A program made the position numbers and the translations under genes. Under the pieces are notes generated by a model. The model was not told the DNA's origin, ran no database searches, and worked only from the letters and a program-made list of their open reading frames with translations. Positions 54,962 to 64,000 of a DNA stretch of 64,000 bases are shown in pieces. How positions within the stretch are numbered: position 1 is the stretch's first letter; the number at the start of each line of letters is the position of its first letter. This DNA comes from Mesorhizobium sp. DCY119 (GTDB lineage: Bacteria; Pseudomonadota; Alphaproteobacteria; Rhizobiales; Rhizobiaceae): contig NZ_CP031834.1 in NCBI RefSeq assembly GCF_003590645.1, positions 4,732,001 to 4,796,000 on the forward strand, read 5' to 3'.

Positions 54962-55959
54962 AGCAGGTTCCTCCGCGTGCGGTAGACGAGCCAGAGGAAG
55001 AACGGCGCACCGACGATGGCCGTCAGGACGCCGAGCTTGAGGTCCTTTCCCGGCGCGATGATGCGGACCAGAATGTCGGCGGCGAGCAGAACGCAGGCAC
55101 CGCCGAGCGCGCTGGCCGGCAGCAGCCGCGACGGGCGCGAGCCGACCAGCGGACGCAATATATGCGGCACGACGAGGCCGACGAAGCCGATGGCGCCGGC
55201 AACAGCGGTTGCGGCCCCCACAGACGCGGCGGTGCCGAACACTGCCAGGAACTGCACGCGGCGCATATCGACGCCCATGCTGGCGGCGGCGTCATTGCCG
55301 AGCGTCAGCGTGTCGAGCGCCCGCCCGAGCGAGGCGAGCATGACCCAGCCGACGATCATGAAAGGTGCGGCGAGCCAGACATGGGTCATGGAGCGGTCCG
55401 TGAGCGAGCCGAGCATCCAGAACATGATTTCGAGTGCGGCAAACGGGTTCGGCGACAGATTGAGCGCCAGCGAGGTCATGGCGCCGGCGAAGCTTGAGAC
55501 TGCGACGCCGGCGAGGATGATGGTGAGCGCGCCGCCCTTCATGCCGGCCATGGCCTGCACGACCAGCACCGCGAGCACGGCTCCGGCAAGCGCTGCCAGC
55601 GGCAGGCCAAGCGGGAAGACCGCCGAGAAGCCGGTGTAGATGGCGATGACCGCGCCGAGCGAGGCGGTGGCGCTGACGCCGATCAATCCCGGCTCTGCCA
55701 GCGGGTTGCGCAGATAGCCCTGCAGCGCTGCACCAGATAGGCCGAGCGTCGCGCCGATCATCAGGCCAAGGATGGCACGCGGCAGGCGGATTTCCTGCAT
55801 GATGAGGGCGATGGCGCCGGCCTTCGATGAGAACAGTGCGGCGATGCTTTCGGTAAAACCAAGTGCAGCGGGGCCAACGGTGAGCGACAGCAGGAACAGG
55901 ATGAGTGTCGCTGCGCCAAGCACCACGAGCAGCAGGCGGTAGCGGGCGGTCTCGCTCAT
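54958..55959 (-). CDS. btuC: FecCD/BtuC-type permease of the vitamin B12 importer
   Basis: This 333-residue protein is very hydrophobic, with about ten membrane helices as expected for BtuC-type permeases, and the motifs RNPLAEPGLIG (about 85-95) and GFVGLVVPHILR (about 240-251). It is flanked by 4-base overlaps with the ATPase and binding-protein genes. Confidence 0.9.
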   Translation of the reverse strand: MSETARYRLLLVVLGAATLILFLLSLTVGPAALGFTESIAALFSSKAGAIALIMQEIRLPRAILGLMIGATLGLSGAALQGYLRNPLAEPGLIGVSATASLGAVIAIYTGFSAVFPLGLPLAALAGAVLAVLVVQAMAGMKGGALTIILAGVAVSSFAGAMTSLALNLSPNPFAALEIMFWMLGSLTDRSMTHVWLAAPFMIVGWVMLASLGRALDTLTLGNDAAASMGVDMRRVQFLAVFGTAASVGAATAVAGAIGFVGLVVPHILRPLVGSRPSRLLPASALGGACVLLAADILVRIIAPGKDLKLGVLTAIVGAPFFLWLVYRTRRNLL

Positions 55960-56783
55960 TTGGCCGCCCCCGCCGCATCCTGCAGAATCCGCGCGACTTC
56001 GAGCGTGAAGGGGGCGCCGCAGATCGTGTACTTCGACGGGATATTGACGGCCGTGCTGCCCGCTGTCAGCGCCTTGAAGGCAGGGTGGACATAGCCCTCC
56101 TCGGCCAGTGCGGGGCCTGGATAATCGCCCTCGCTGGAGACGACGAGATCGGGATCGGCGAGCACCAGCAGTTCCAGCGGCAGTTTCGACGTGCCGGTGA
56201 GGCCGAGCCGCGCAGCGATGTTTTCGAGGCCGGAGATGCCGATCAGCGCATCGACCAGCGTGCCGGAGCCGGAGGTGTAGCTGTTGGCGGAGTAGGTCGC
56301 GACAGACTTGCCGGAGGGCGGCTGCGCGCGGAGCTTCGCTAACGCGTCATCGATCTCGGCCAGAAGCGCAGACGCCTTTTCCTGCCGTCCCAGCAGCGTG
56401 CCCATGCGCGAGATGTGTTCGCGGATGTCGTCAAGGGAATTTGCCGGCGCAAATTCCTCCACGCGAAAGCCGAGCCGCCGCAGAAGCTCGACGGTCGTGC
56501 GCGTCGTGAAGGTGCCTGCGATGATCAGGTCCGGCTGCATGAGAAAGACTTCCTCCGCCAGCCCATGGTTGACCACATAGCCGCCAGCCTGATCGGCAAG
56601 CACCGACGCATTCCTGTCGCCGGCGAGATAGGAGACCGAATAAAGCTGGCCCTCGCCGGCGATCAGCATGGCGAGCTGGTCGGTGCAGACATTCATCGAG
56701 ACGACGCGATGCGGAGCCTCGGCGGCGAGAGCCGCAGAGGCGTTGAGAACCGAGACCATCAAGATCGCCATGATTCGTTTCAT
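55956..56783 (-). CDS. btuF: BtuF-type periplasmic binding protein of the vitamin B12 importer
   Basis: This 275-residue protein has a signal peptide (about 1-20, ending ALAAEA) and a class-III binding-protein fold, with VVSMNVCTDQLAMLI near 28 and DLIIAGTFTTRTT near 85. It lies 53 bases after btuB and overlaps btuC. Riboswitch and operon context favour cobalamin over iron-siderophores. Confidence 0.88.
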   Translation of the reverse strand: MKRIMAILMVSVLNASAALAAEAPHRVVSMNVCTDQLAMLIAGEGQLYSVSYLAGDRNASVLADQAGGYVVNHGLAEEVFLMQPDLIIAGTFTTRTTVELLRRLGFRVEEFAPANSLDDIREHISRMGTLLGRQEKASALLAEIDDALAKLRAQPPSGKSVATYSANSYTSGSGTLVDALIGISGLENIAARLGLTGTSKLPLELLVLADPDLVVSSEGDYPGPALAEEGYVHPAFKALTAGSTAVNIPSKYTICGAPFTLEVARILQDAAGAAK

Positions 56784-56836
56784 GCTTTTCTCCGGGCACC
56801 GGGCCCCAATAGAGGCCCGATGCAGAACCTCACCGT

Positions 56837-58705
56837 TCAGAACGTTCGCGTAAAGCTCAGATTGAAAGTGCGCCCCGGCGCGCGGTAGTCGGTGACGGTG
56901 GCGTATTCCTCGTCGAACATGTTCTCGACCGAGAATTTGAACTGCGACTGCGCATCGAGGGCATAGAGCGCGGTGAAATCGACCGTCACGTAGTCCGGCA
57001 GTTCGACGGTGTTGGCCGCATTGGAATAGCGCGCCGCGCCATAGAGAACTTTCGCCGTCAGGTCGAGCTGCTCGGTCGGGCTGTAGGTGAGTTCGGCCGT
57101 TGCCTTGAAGCGGTCGCGATAGGGAATGTACTTGCCATTGTCCTGGTTGAGCGGCTCACGGATGTCGATCGTGGCCTTGCCGCTCCATTCGTCGCTGAAG
57201 CGGTGCGCCAGCGTCACCTCGAAACCGGTTATGCGGGCGCTTGCGACGTTGAAGGGAAGATAGGTCGGCGGATTGGAGGCAATCGCGTCGGCGAGGAAGG
57301 TCTGATAGAAAGCGAGGTCGACGCTGGTGCCAGCCGTTGCCTGCCAGTTCAGCCCGACCTCGTAGGAGCGCGACTTTTCAGGCTTCAAATCCGGGTTGGA
57401 ATAGCCGGGATAATAGAGATCGTTGAAGGTCGGCGCGCGGAAGCCGGTGGCGTAGGACGAGCGCAGCACGAGATCGGGCAGCACTTCGTAGCTCGCGCCG
57501 ACATTGTAGGTGGTGGCGCTGCCGAACTGGCTGCTGTGATCATAGCGGATGCCCGTGTCGACGCGGAGCGCCTCGTACTCCAGCGAATACTGGCTGAAAA
57601 GTGCGGCCAGGTCGCGCGAATCGACGGCGAAGTCGACGGTCGAATCGACCTGCTCGCGATAGGCTTCGACGCCGCCCGTCAGGATGTGGCTGGCCTTGCC
57701 GGTCTCGAAGCGTTTTTCGGTCGAGGCGAATATGCCGTAGCGCTGCGTGTCGAACTGGCTGTCGCCACCCGGCACGTCGTCGCGGAAATTGGTCGAGTAA
57801 TCGAGGCCGGAGCTGAGTTCGACCGTCGAGGACCAGCTGTCGGAATGGAGGACATGCGCGCCCACTTTGCCGGCAAAGGTCGTGGTGTCGACTTCGTTTG
57901 CGGATGGGAACGTCGCGTCGTACTGGCTACGGCCGCGCGCGAACAGGCCGTCGGCGTAGAGCCGGCCCCAATCAAATTCCTTCGAGAGCGAAAGATTGGC
58001 CGAGCCTTGCAGGAAGCCGTCATCGTCGGGCTCGTGACCCCAGGCGAGCGGCGTGGTAAAGTCATAGCCGCGCGTGCCCAGCAGGCTGCCGCTGAGCGCG
58101 TAGTTCACGCCGCTTTCGCTGCGTCCCTGGACGGTGCCGGAGACATAGCCGCCCCAGGGATGGGTGACGCCGGTGGTGAGCGTGGCACAGGCATTGCGGC
58201 CATCGGCGCAGGCTCCGCCCTGTTTGGTGATGATGTTGACGACGCCGCCCATGGCGTCGGCGCCGTACTGGGCCGAATGCGCGCCCTTGGCGACCTCGAT
58301 GCGTTCGATCGAAGCCAGCGGGATGTTGAAGATGGAGGTCGTGCCGCTGGTGGCCGAGCTTGCCCGCACGCCGTTGATCAACACCAGCGTTTGGGTGGCC
58401 GACATGCCGCGCAGATAGACATTGGCCGACGCCCCCTGCCCGCCATAGGAAATGATCGAAACGCCGGTATAGGACTTCAGCAGCGACGGCAGGTCGGGTG
58501 CTGCCGACTGCTCGATCTCCCTGCGGTCGATGACCGTCACCGACGAGGTCGAGCGCGCCAGCGTGGTCTCGCGCCGCAGCGGCGTTGTGACGACGACCGT
58601 GTCGAGTTTGATTACGTCCGCGGCGCCGTCATCCAGCTCCTGCGCGCCGGCATTATTCGTGAAAGCCAGCGCCAATGCGCCAGCCAAAATGGTCGATTTC
58701 TGCAT
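56837..58705 (-). CDS. btuB: TonB-dependent outer-membrane vitamin B12 receptor BtuB
   Basis: The product has 622 residues from the ATG at 58705 (an upstream in-frame start would add 11 residues). A signal peptide ends AGAQ near 22. The TonB box region is followed by the plug domain (VVVTTPLRRETTLARSTSS, then YLRGMSATQTLVLINGVR), and a 22-strand barrel ends in FNLSFTRTF with the terminal Phe needed for BAM insertion. A full cobalamin riboswitch lies 200 bases upstream. Confidence 0.93.
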   Translation of the reverse strand: MQKSTILAGALALAFTNNAGAQELDDGAADVIKLDTVVVTTPLRRETTLARSTSSVTVIDRREIEQSAAPDLPSLLKSYTGVSIISYGGQGASANVYLRGMSATQTLVLINGVRASSATSGTTSIFNIPLASIERIEVAKGAHSAQYGADAMGGVVNIITKQGGACADGRNACATLTTGVTHPWGGYVSGTVQGRSESGVNYALSGSLLGTRGYDFTTPLAWGHEPDDDGFLQGSANLSLSKEFDWGRLYADGLFARGRSQYDATFPSANEVDTTTFAGKVGAHVLHSDSWSSTVELSSGLDYSTNFRDDVPGGDSQFDTQRYGIFASTEKRFETGKASHILTGGVEAYREQVDSTVDFAVDSRDLAALFSQYSLEYEALRVDTGIRYDHSSQFGSATTYNVGASYEVLPDLVLRSSYATGFRAPTFNDLYYPGYSNPDLKPEKSRSYEVGLNWQATAGTSVDLAFYQTFLADAIASNPPTYLPFNVASARITGFEVTLAHRFSDEWSGKATIDIREPLNQDNGKYIPYRDRFKATAELTYSPTEQLDLTAKVLYGAARYSNAANTVELPDYVTVDFTALYALDAQSQFKFSVENMFDEEYATVTDYRAPGRTFNLSFTRTF

Positions 58706-58904
58706 GTCTGCCCCCGATAGGCTTTTGGCGGGCGGCAAAGCGCGCCCGAAGGTTTGATGACAAACCGCAGACAGGAAAATGATCGACAGGCAGACTATGA
58801 AACGACGACATCGAACCCTCGGCCAACCCCGGCATGCGGCAACACTTTTTCAAATGTCACCGCCACGGGCGACCGCGCCTGAACACACCCCGTGTTCAAG
58901 CATG

Positions 58905-59095
58905 GGTGACCGGAAAAGGCAGGTCTCCTGACTTCCGGGTCTATGCTTGTCTTTCGCCTTCCCAATCGCGCTGAAGCGCTTTTAGTGGCCTGGTTGAAAG
59001 AAAGCTCGCCGGCTACAGTTGCGGGGGCAGTCTCGGCTTCGATCTGTCGATCTCACCGTGTTCCCTTTTCATCCGCCGTGAAGCGGAACCAATTC
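58905..59095 (-). ncRNA. Cobalamin riboswitch upstream of btuB
   Basis: On the minus strand the conserved parts occur in order: AAAAGGGAACACGGTG, CTGCCCCCGCAACTGTAGCC, GGCCACT, GGGAAGGCGAAAG and the B12 box AGTCAGGAGACCTGCC (near 58920-58935). It lies about 200 bases before btuB. B12 binding should reduce expression of the btuB-F-C-D operon and the unknown gene at its end. Confidence 0.95.
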
Positions 59096-59173
59096 CGATT
59101 CCACTGGTAGCTGTGCGTCCGGCGAGCGTCAACCGGGTTTGGCGGTGTGTGGAAAAAGCCGATGTGGAAATGC

Positions 59174-59422
59174 CTAAACGGCCGAGCCGTTTGCGGCGAG
59201 CATGAACATGCCTCGCAGACGGCGCAGGCCATCGGGCAATGGCGCACGGCGATCGAGGCGAGCGACTTCGCGGGCGGCGGCAGTGCGTATGTCGCTGCCT
59301 TGCGGCAGCCATAGCAGCCACGACAGGAAGATATCTTCCGGGCACGACAGGGCTGGGTCTTCGACGGACGCAGCCGAGCCGGCGGGACGCTCGATCGCGC
59401 CCGATTGCCAATGCGAGCCCAT
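59174..59422 (-). CDS. Small protein of unknown function, third gene of the Rieske operon
   Basis: The 82-residue product starts at an ATG only 3 bases after the stop of the reductase gene and is read in the same direction. The segment PEDIFLSWLLWLPQGSD (about 28-44) is compact and hydrophobic, followed by an Ala/Arg-rich helix and LRGMFMLA. No domain recognised. The tight spacing and non-random composition suggest a real gene. It ends about 80 bases before the btuB riboswitch. Confidence 0.6.
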   Translation of the reverse strand: MGSHWQSGAIERPAGSAASVEDPALSCPEDIFLSWLLWLPQGSDIRTAAAREVARLDRRAPLPDGLRRLRGMFMLAANGSAV

Positions 59423-59425
59423 GGA

Positions 59426-60538
59426 TCAGGCCTCGACCGTCAGCGCACCGAGCGGCTTCGAACAACAGGCGAGGATGAAGCCGTCCTCGATTTCGTGGTC
59501 GAGAATGCCGCCATTGTGGCTCATCTCGACCTCGCCCGAGACCTTCTTGATCTTGCAGGTGCCGCACAGGCCGAACTCGCATGCGGCTGATATGCGCACG
59601 CCGGAAGCGCGGGCCGTCTGCAGCACGGTCTGGCCGGAGACGCAGTCGGCATCGATATCCGACAGCGCAAAGCGGATCGGGGTGATCTGCTCGACAGGCG
59701 CGCTATCGGGCGCGGGCGTGGAGGCGTCGGAGAACGGCGCCGGAACGACTTCCACCGGAGGCGCGCCAAAGCTTTCCTGATGATAATGCGCCATGTCGAA
59801 GCCTGCGGCCTCGAGCATCTGGCGCACCGCGCGCATGAACGGGTCGGGGCCGCAGCAGAAGACTTCGCGGTCGCGGAAATCGGGCGCCAGAAGCGGCAGG
59901 CGCACGGCATCGATGCGGCCCATATGGCCGCTCCAGACTTCTCGGTTCGAGCGCTCCTCGATGAGGAAGCCGAGCGACAGGCCGGGCATGCGGCTGCCGA
60001 GCAGTTCCAGCTCCTTGCGGAAGATGATCTCTTCCGGGCGGCGCGCGCAGTTGACGAAGGCGACGTCGGTCCATGGCGCGCAATCGTTCAGCCAGCGCAG
60101 CATCGACATCATCGGCGTGACGCCGGAACCGGCGGAGACGAACAGGTATTTCGCCGACGGATGGTTGTGATGGGAGAAATCGCCTGCCGGGCCGTAGGCC
60201 TTGATGTGGACGCCGGGCACGAGATTGTCGAACATCCAGCGCGTGCCGACGCTGCCGGCCTGCGCCTTGACCGTGACCGCGATGGAGAACGGCCGCGACG
60301 GGCTGGAGGACAGCGTGTAGGTGCGCATCAGCGGGCCGTCTTCCAGCGGCAGTTCCAGCGTGACGAACTGGCCGGGCTGGTAGCGGAACCAGGTCTGGTT
60401 GTCGGAGCGGAAGATGAAGGTCTTCACCTCCGACGCCTCGTCGATCACGCCGATGCATTCCAGCACCTGCAGCCGGTCGTTCCACGGCACCATCTCGTCC
60501 AGATGCCGATAAAGGGAAAGTTCCGTCATCGCGTTCAT
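59426..60538 (-). CDS. gbcB: Rieske oxygenase reductase, GbcB-like (FAD/NAD and 2Fe-2S)
   Basis: The product has 370 residues from the ATG at 60538 (MTEL 9 bases later is also possible). The FAD-binding motif RTYTLSSSP is near 87-95, NAD-binding SAGSGVTPMMSMLRW near 150, and the C-terminal ferredoxin domain has CEFGLCGTC followed by ACCSKP. It passes electrons from NAD(P)H to the Rieske oxygenase next to it. By resemblance this is the glycine betaine demethylase reductase; stachydrine or carnitine systems are similar. Confidence 0.87.
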   Translation of the reverse strand: MNAMTELSLYRHLDEMVPWNDRLQVLECIGVIDEASEVKTFIFRSDNQTWFRYQPGQFVTLELPLEDGPLMRTYTLSSSPSRPFSIAVTVKAQAGSVGTRWMFDNLVPGVHIKAYGPAGDFSHHNHPSAKYLFVSAGSGVTPMMSMLRWLNDCAPWTDVAFVNCARRPEEIIFRKELELLGSRMPGLSLGFLIEERSNREVWSGHMGRIDAVRLPLLAPDFRDREVFCCGPDPFMRAVRQMLEAAGFDMAHYHQESFGAPPVEVVPAPFSDASTPAPDSAPVEQITPIRFALSDIDADCVSGQTVLQTARASGVRISAACEFGLCGTCKIKKVSGEVEMSHNGGILDHEIEDGFILACCSKPLGALTVEA

Positions 60539-60558
60539 CCGCTTAGTTCCGTTTGATT

Positions 60559-60628
60559 GACCATGAGCTTGTCCGAAAACCGGCAACCACTTTTCGCTAA
60601 CGCGGTCCTACGGTTCGGGCTCATGGTC
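60559..60628. repeat. Short palindromic rhizobial repeat between gbcA-like and gbcB-like genes
   Basis: Arms GACCATGAGC and GCTCATGGTC enclose the core CTTGTCCGAAAACCGG and CCACTTTTC, shared with the copy at 27464-27510. It directly follows the oxygenase stop codon (60629) inside the operon. Confidence 0.8.
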
Positions 60629-61876
60629 TTAGGCCACGCTGCGCAGCGCCGGCTTTTCGTCGTCGGTCAGGCGCGGCTCGATGAAGTTGCAGTACCATTC
60701 GACGAACTGCATCACGCCGCCCTCATGCTCGACCGAGTAAGGTCCGGGCTCATAGGCCGGCGACTTGATGCCGAAGGCATTTTCCTCGACGATCCTGCGG
60801 TCCTGATCGTTGGTCTCGGTCCAGACATGGGTGAGTTCAGCGAGATCGTAGTCGACACCCTCGACCGCATCCTTGTGCACCAGCCATTTGGTGGTGACTG
60901 CCGTTTCGGTTGCCGAGATCGGCAGCACGCGGAAGGTGACGGCGTGGTCGCCCAGCACATGGTTCCAGGTGGTCGGGTAGTGATAGAGCAGCAGCGCGCC
61001 GATCTTGTCGGCAGTGACGATATCGGAAAGGTTCTTCCTCACCGCGCGCTTGCCGGACATCGTGTAGCTGACGGCGTCGCGCAGCAGCGGCGCACGCGTG
61101 GCACGGTACTGGCCACCGGCATCGATGCGGAACTTGCTCGGCAGGCCGACAGCCTCGCACTTCGCCCAATGGGCAAGCATTTCGGGATCGCTTTCGGCAC
61201 CGTTGACGCCGGTGACTGTCGGAGCTTCCGGGAAGGTCTTACAAAGTTCGGGATGGTTCGCCGCGCAGTGATAGCACTCGCGGTTGTTTTCCCAGACCAG
61301 CTTCCAGTTGCCCTTCTCGACGATGGTGCTTTCGAAAGCGACCTTCGCGTCGCGCAGGCGGTGCGGCAAAAGATAAGGCTCGACCATCGCCCGCATCGGC
61401 GCGAAATCCGCAGGCTCCTTGGCGAGGCAGATGAAGATGTAGCCGCCGACGCTTTCGCAGGCGACGGGCTTCAGGCCGAACTGGTTCTTATCGAAGCCCT
61501 CGGCCATCTGGCGGGCAAACAGCAGGCGGCCGTCGAGCTCATAGGTCCACTGGTGATAGGGGCAGACGAGCTTGGCCGTCGTGCCCTTTTCGGCGGTGCA
61601 GACGCGCGAGCCGCGATGGCGGCAGGAATTGTGGAAGGCGCGGATGTCGCCCTTCTGGTCGCGCACGACCAGCACGGGATAGTCGCCGATCTGCGCGGTG
61701 ATGTAGCTGCCGGGCTTGGGCAATTCGCAATCATGGCCGAGGAACAGCCAGTCGCGATACCAGATCAGCTCAAGATCCAGCTTGAAATAGTCCGGATCGG
61801 TGTAGAAAGCCTGCTCGAGGCTGAAGCCCTCGCGGCGGTTGCGTAACTGCCGCAGCATCTCATTGCGCGCATCCAT
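60629..61876 (-). CDS. gbcA: Rieske aromatic-ring-hydroxylase-type oxygenase, GbcA-like
   Basis: This 415-residue protein has the Rieske ligands Cys85-x-His87 and Cys105-x2-His108 and the mononuclear iron motif ENNRECYHCAANHPEL with His203 and His208. The motif is typical of quaternary-ammonium demethylases, of which GbcA (glycine betaine to dimethylglycine plus formaldehyde) is best known. The gene is preceded by a cobalamin riboswitch, which is not expected for this family. The stachydrine demethylase Stc2 is the main alternative. Confidence 0.87.
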   Translation of the reverse strand: MDARNEMLRQLRNRREGFSLEQAFYTDPDYFKLDLELIWYRDWLFLGHDCELPKPGSYITAQIGDYPVLVVRDQKGDIRAFHNSCRHRGSRVCTAEKGTTAKLVCPYHQWTYELDGRLLFARQMAEGFDKNQFGLKPVACESVGGYIFICLAKEPADFAPMRAMVEPYLLPHRLRDAKVAFESTIVEKGNWKLVWENNRECYHCAANHPELCKTFPEAPTVTGVNGAESDPEMLAHWAKCEAVGLPSKFRIDAGGQYRATRAPLLRDAVSYTMSGKRAVRKNLSDIVTADKIGALLLYHYPTTWNHVLGDHAVTFRVLPISATETAVTTKWLVHKDAVEGVDYDLAELTHVWTETNDQDRRIVEENAFGIKSPAYEPGPYSVEHEGGVMQFVEWYCNFIEPRLTDDEKPALRSVA

Positions 61877-61964
61877 GTCCTGTCCTCGCTATCCAAGGAC
61901 TGAACTGGTGGTGATGTCAGGGGAGAAAGATTGCACGGCAACGCCCGCTGGAGCCTGTCCGCGC

Positions 61965-61997
61965 AAAAATCCGCCGCTTGATCGCCCACCGCGATCA
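61965..61997 (-). promoter_or_regulatory. Hairpin and T-run, possible expression platform of the second riboswitch
   Basis: On the minus strand, TGATCGC/GCGATCA (61997-61979) forms a 7-bp stem, and TTTTT (61969-61965) follows after 9 bases. The gap is longer than in standard intrinsic terminators, so termination is uncertain. It lies between the B12 box and the oxygenase start. Confidence 0.4.
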
Positions 61998-62016
61998 GTC
62001 GAATTTACAACACTCA

Positions 62017-62195
62017 AGGCTGGTTTCCGGGCTCTGGAGCGGTCCTGCAGGACCCGTCACGGACACCTTCCCAAGCCATTTGCGGCCCAGTGGTCTCCCG
62101 CCGTGACATTCTCCACCACCGTTGCGGGGGCAGCGCCGGCATCAAACCGGCTTCCCAATTCTCCGGTCCGCGATCAAGCGCACCAGCACCTCAAG
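62017..62195 (-). ncRNA. Cobalamin riboswitch upstream of the gbcA-like gene
   Basis: On the minus strand: GGGAAGCCGGTTTGATGCCGG, CTGCCCCCGCAACGGTGGTGG, GACCACTGGG, TTGGGAAGGTG and a variant B12 box AGCCCGGAAACCAGCC. All are in the right order and spacing for the class. It is downstream of the metH stop and ends about 140 bases before the oxygenase start, on the same strand as both genes. Confidence 0.9.
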
Positions 62196-62283
62196 TGTCC
62201 CGATATAATCACCGAATCGGCGCGCACGGCGATACGAAAGCGACATGGCCCAAGCGCAAAGGCGACAGCGGAAAAATCCGCTG

Positions 62284-64000
<1,717 letters not shown>

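Overview
The window reads as chromosomal (or chromid) DNA of a high-GC alphaproteobacterium of the order Hyphomicrobiales, most like Mesorhizobium or Aminobacter (Phyllobacteriaceae). The support is a phosphonate (C-P lyase) operon carrying a fosX gene as described in Mesorhizobium loti, many ABC importers, GntR-family regulators, and several kinds of short palindromic intergenic repeat. Coding density is high. I saw no tRNA, rRNA, CRISPR array, prophage or complete insertion sequence.

Layout. 1-8.1 kb: an amidase (cut by the left edge), an AstE/AspA-like deacylase, and a leftward six-gene sugar/polyol-type ABC operon (binding protein, two permeases, a small membrane protein, two ATPases). 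8.5-11.8 kb: a TetR regulator divergent from a Tm-1-like / TIM-barrel / cupin operon. 11.9-16.2 kb: phnC-phnD-phnE-phnE2, a phosphate/phosphonate importer like PhoCDET, behind a Pho box. 16.2-25.9 kb: an amidohydrolase, then a leftward molybdenum-hydroxylase operon (FAD subunit, 2Fe-2S subunit, Mo subunit in two ORFs, EthD protein, MoxR ATPase, VWA protein), with a divergent FadR-type regulator and an M24 peptidase. 26.1-32.7 kb: phnG-H-I-fosX-J-K-L-acetyltransferase, read leftward from a second Pho box, with phnF divergent. 33-40.1 kb: thioesterase, tamB, tamA. 40.3-44.8 kb: a guanidinium exporter gene with a guanidine-II riboswitch, and an SbcCD/YhaNO-like nuclease pair. 44.9-52.9 kb: a sugar locus with two GntR regulators, an FGGY kinase, a SIS protein and an ABC importer. 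53.1-58.7 kb: a vitamin B12 uptake operon behind a cobalamin riboswitch. 59.2-64 kb: a small protein gene, a GbcB/GbcA-like Rieske system behind its own cobalamin riboswitch, and metH (cut by the right edge).

How the parts fit. The two phn operons form one phosphate-starvation programme: import through PhnCDEE and C-P bond cleavage by PhnGHIJKL. phnM and phnN are not in the window. The right end is a B12-linked region: uptake (btu), a B12-dependent enzyme (metH), and an oxygenase operon unexpectedly placed under B12 control. Small repeats are an important force here. Six elements of about 130-160 bp sit at gene ends; one extends the PhnJ reading frame, another separates the two Mo-subunit ORFs, and an unrelated repeat supplies the last residues of the VWA protein.
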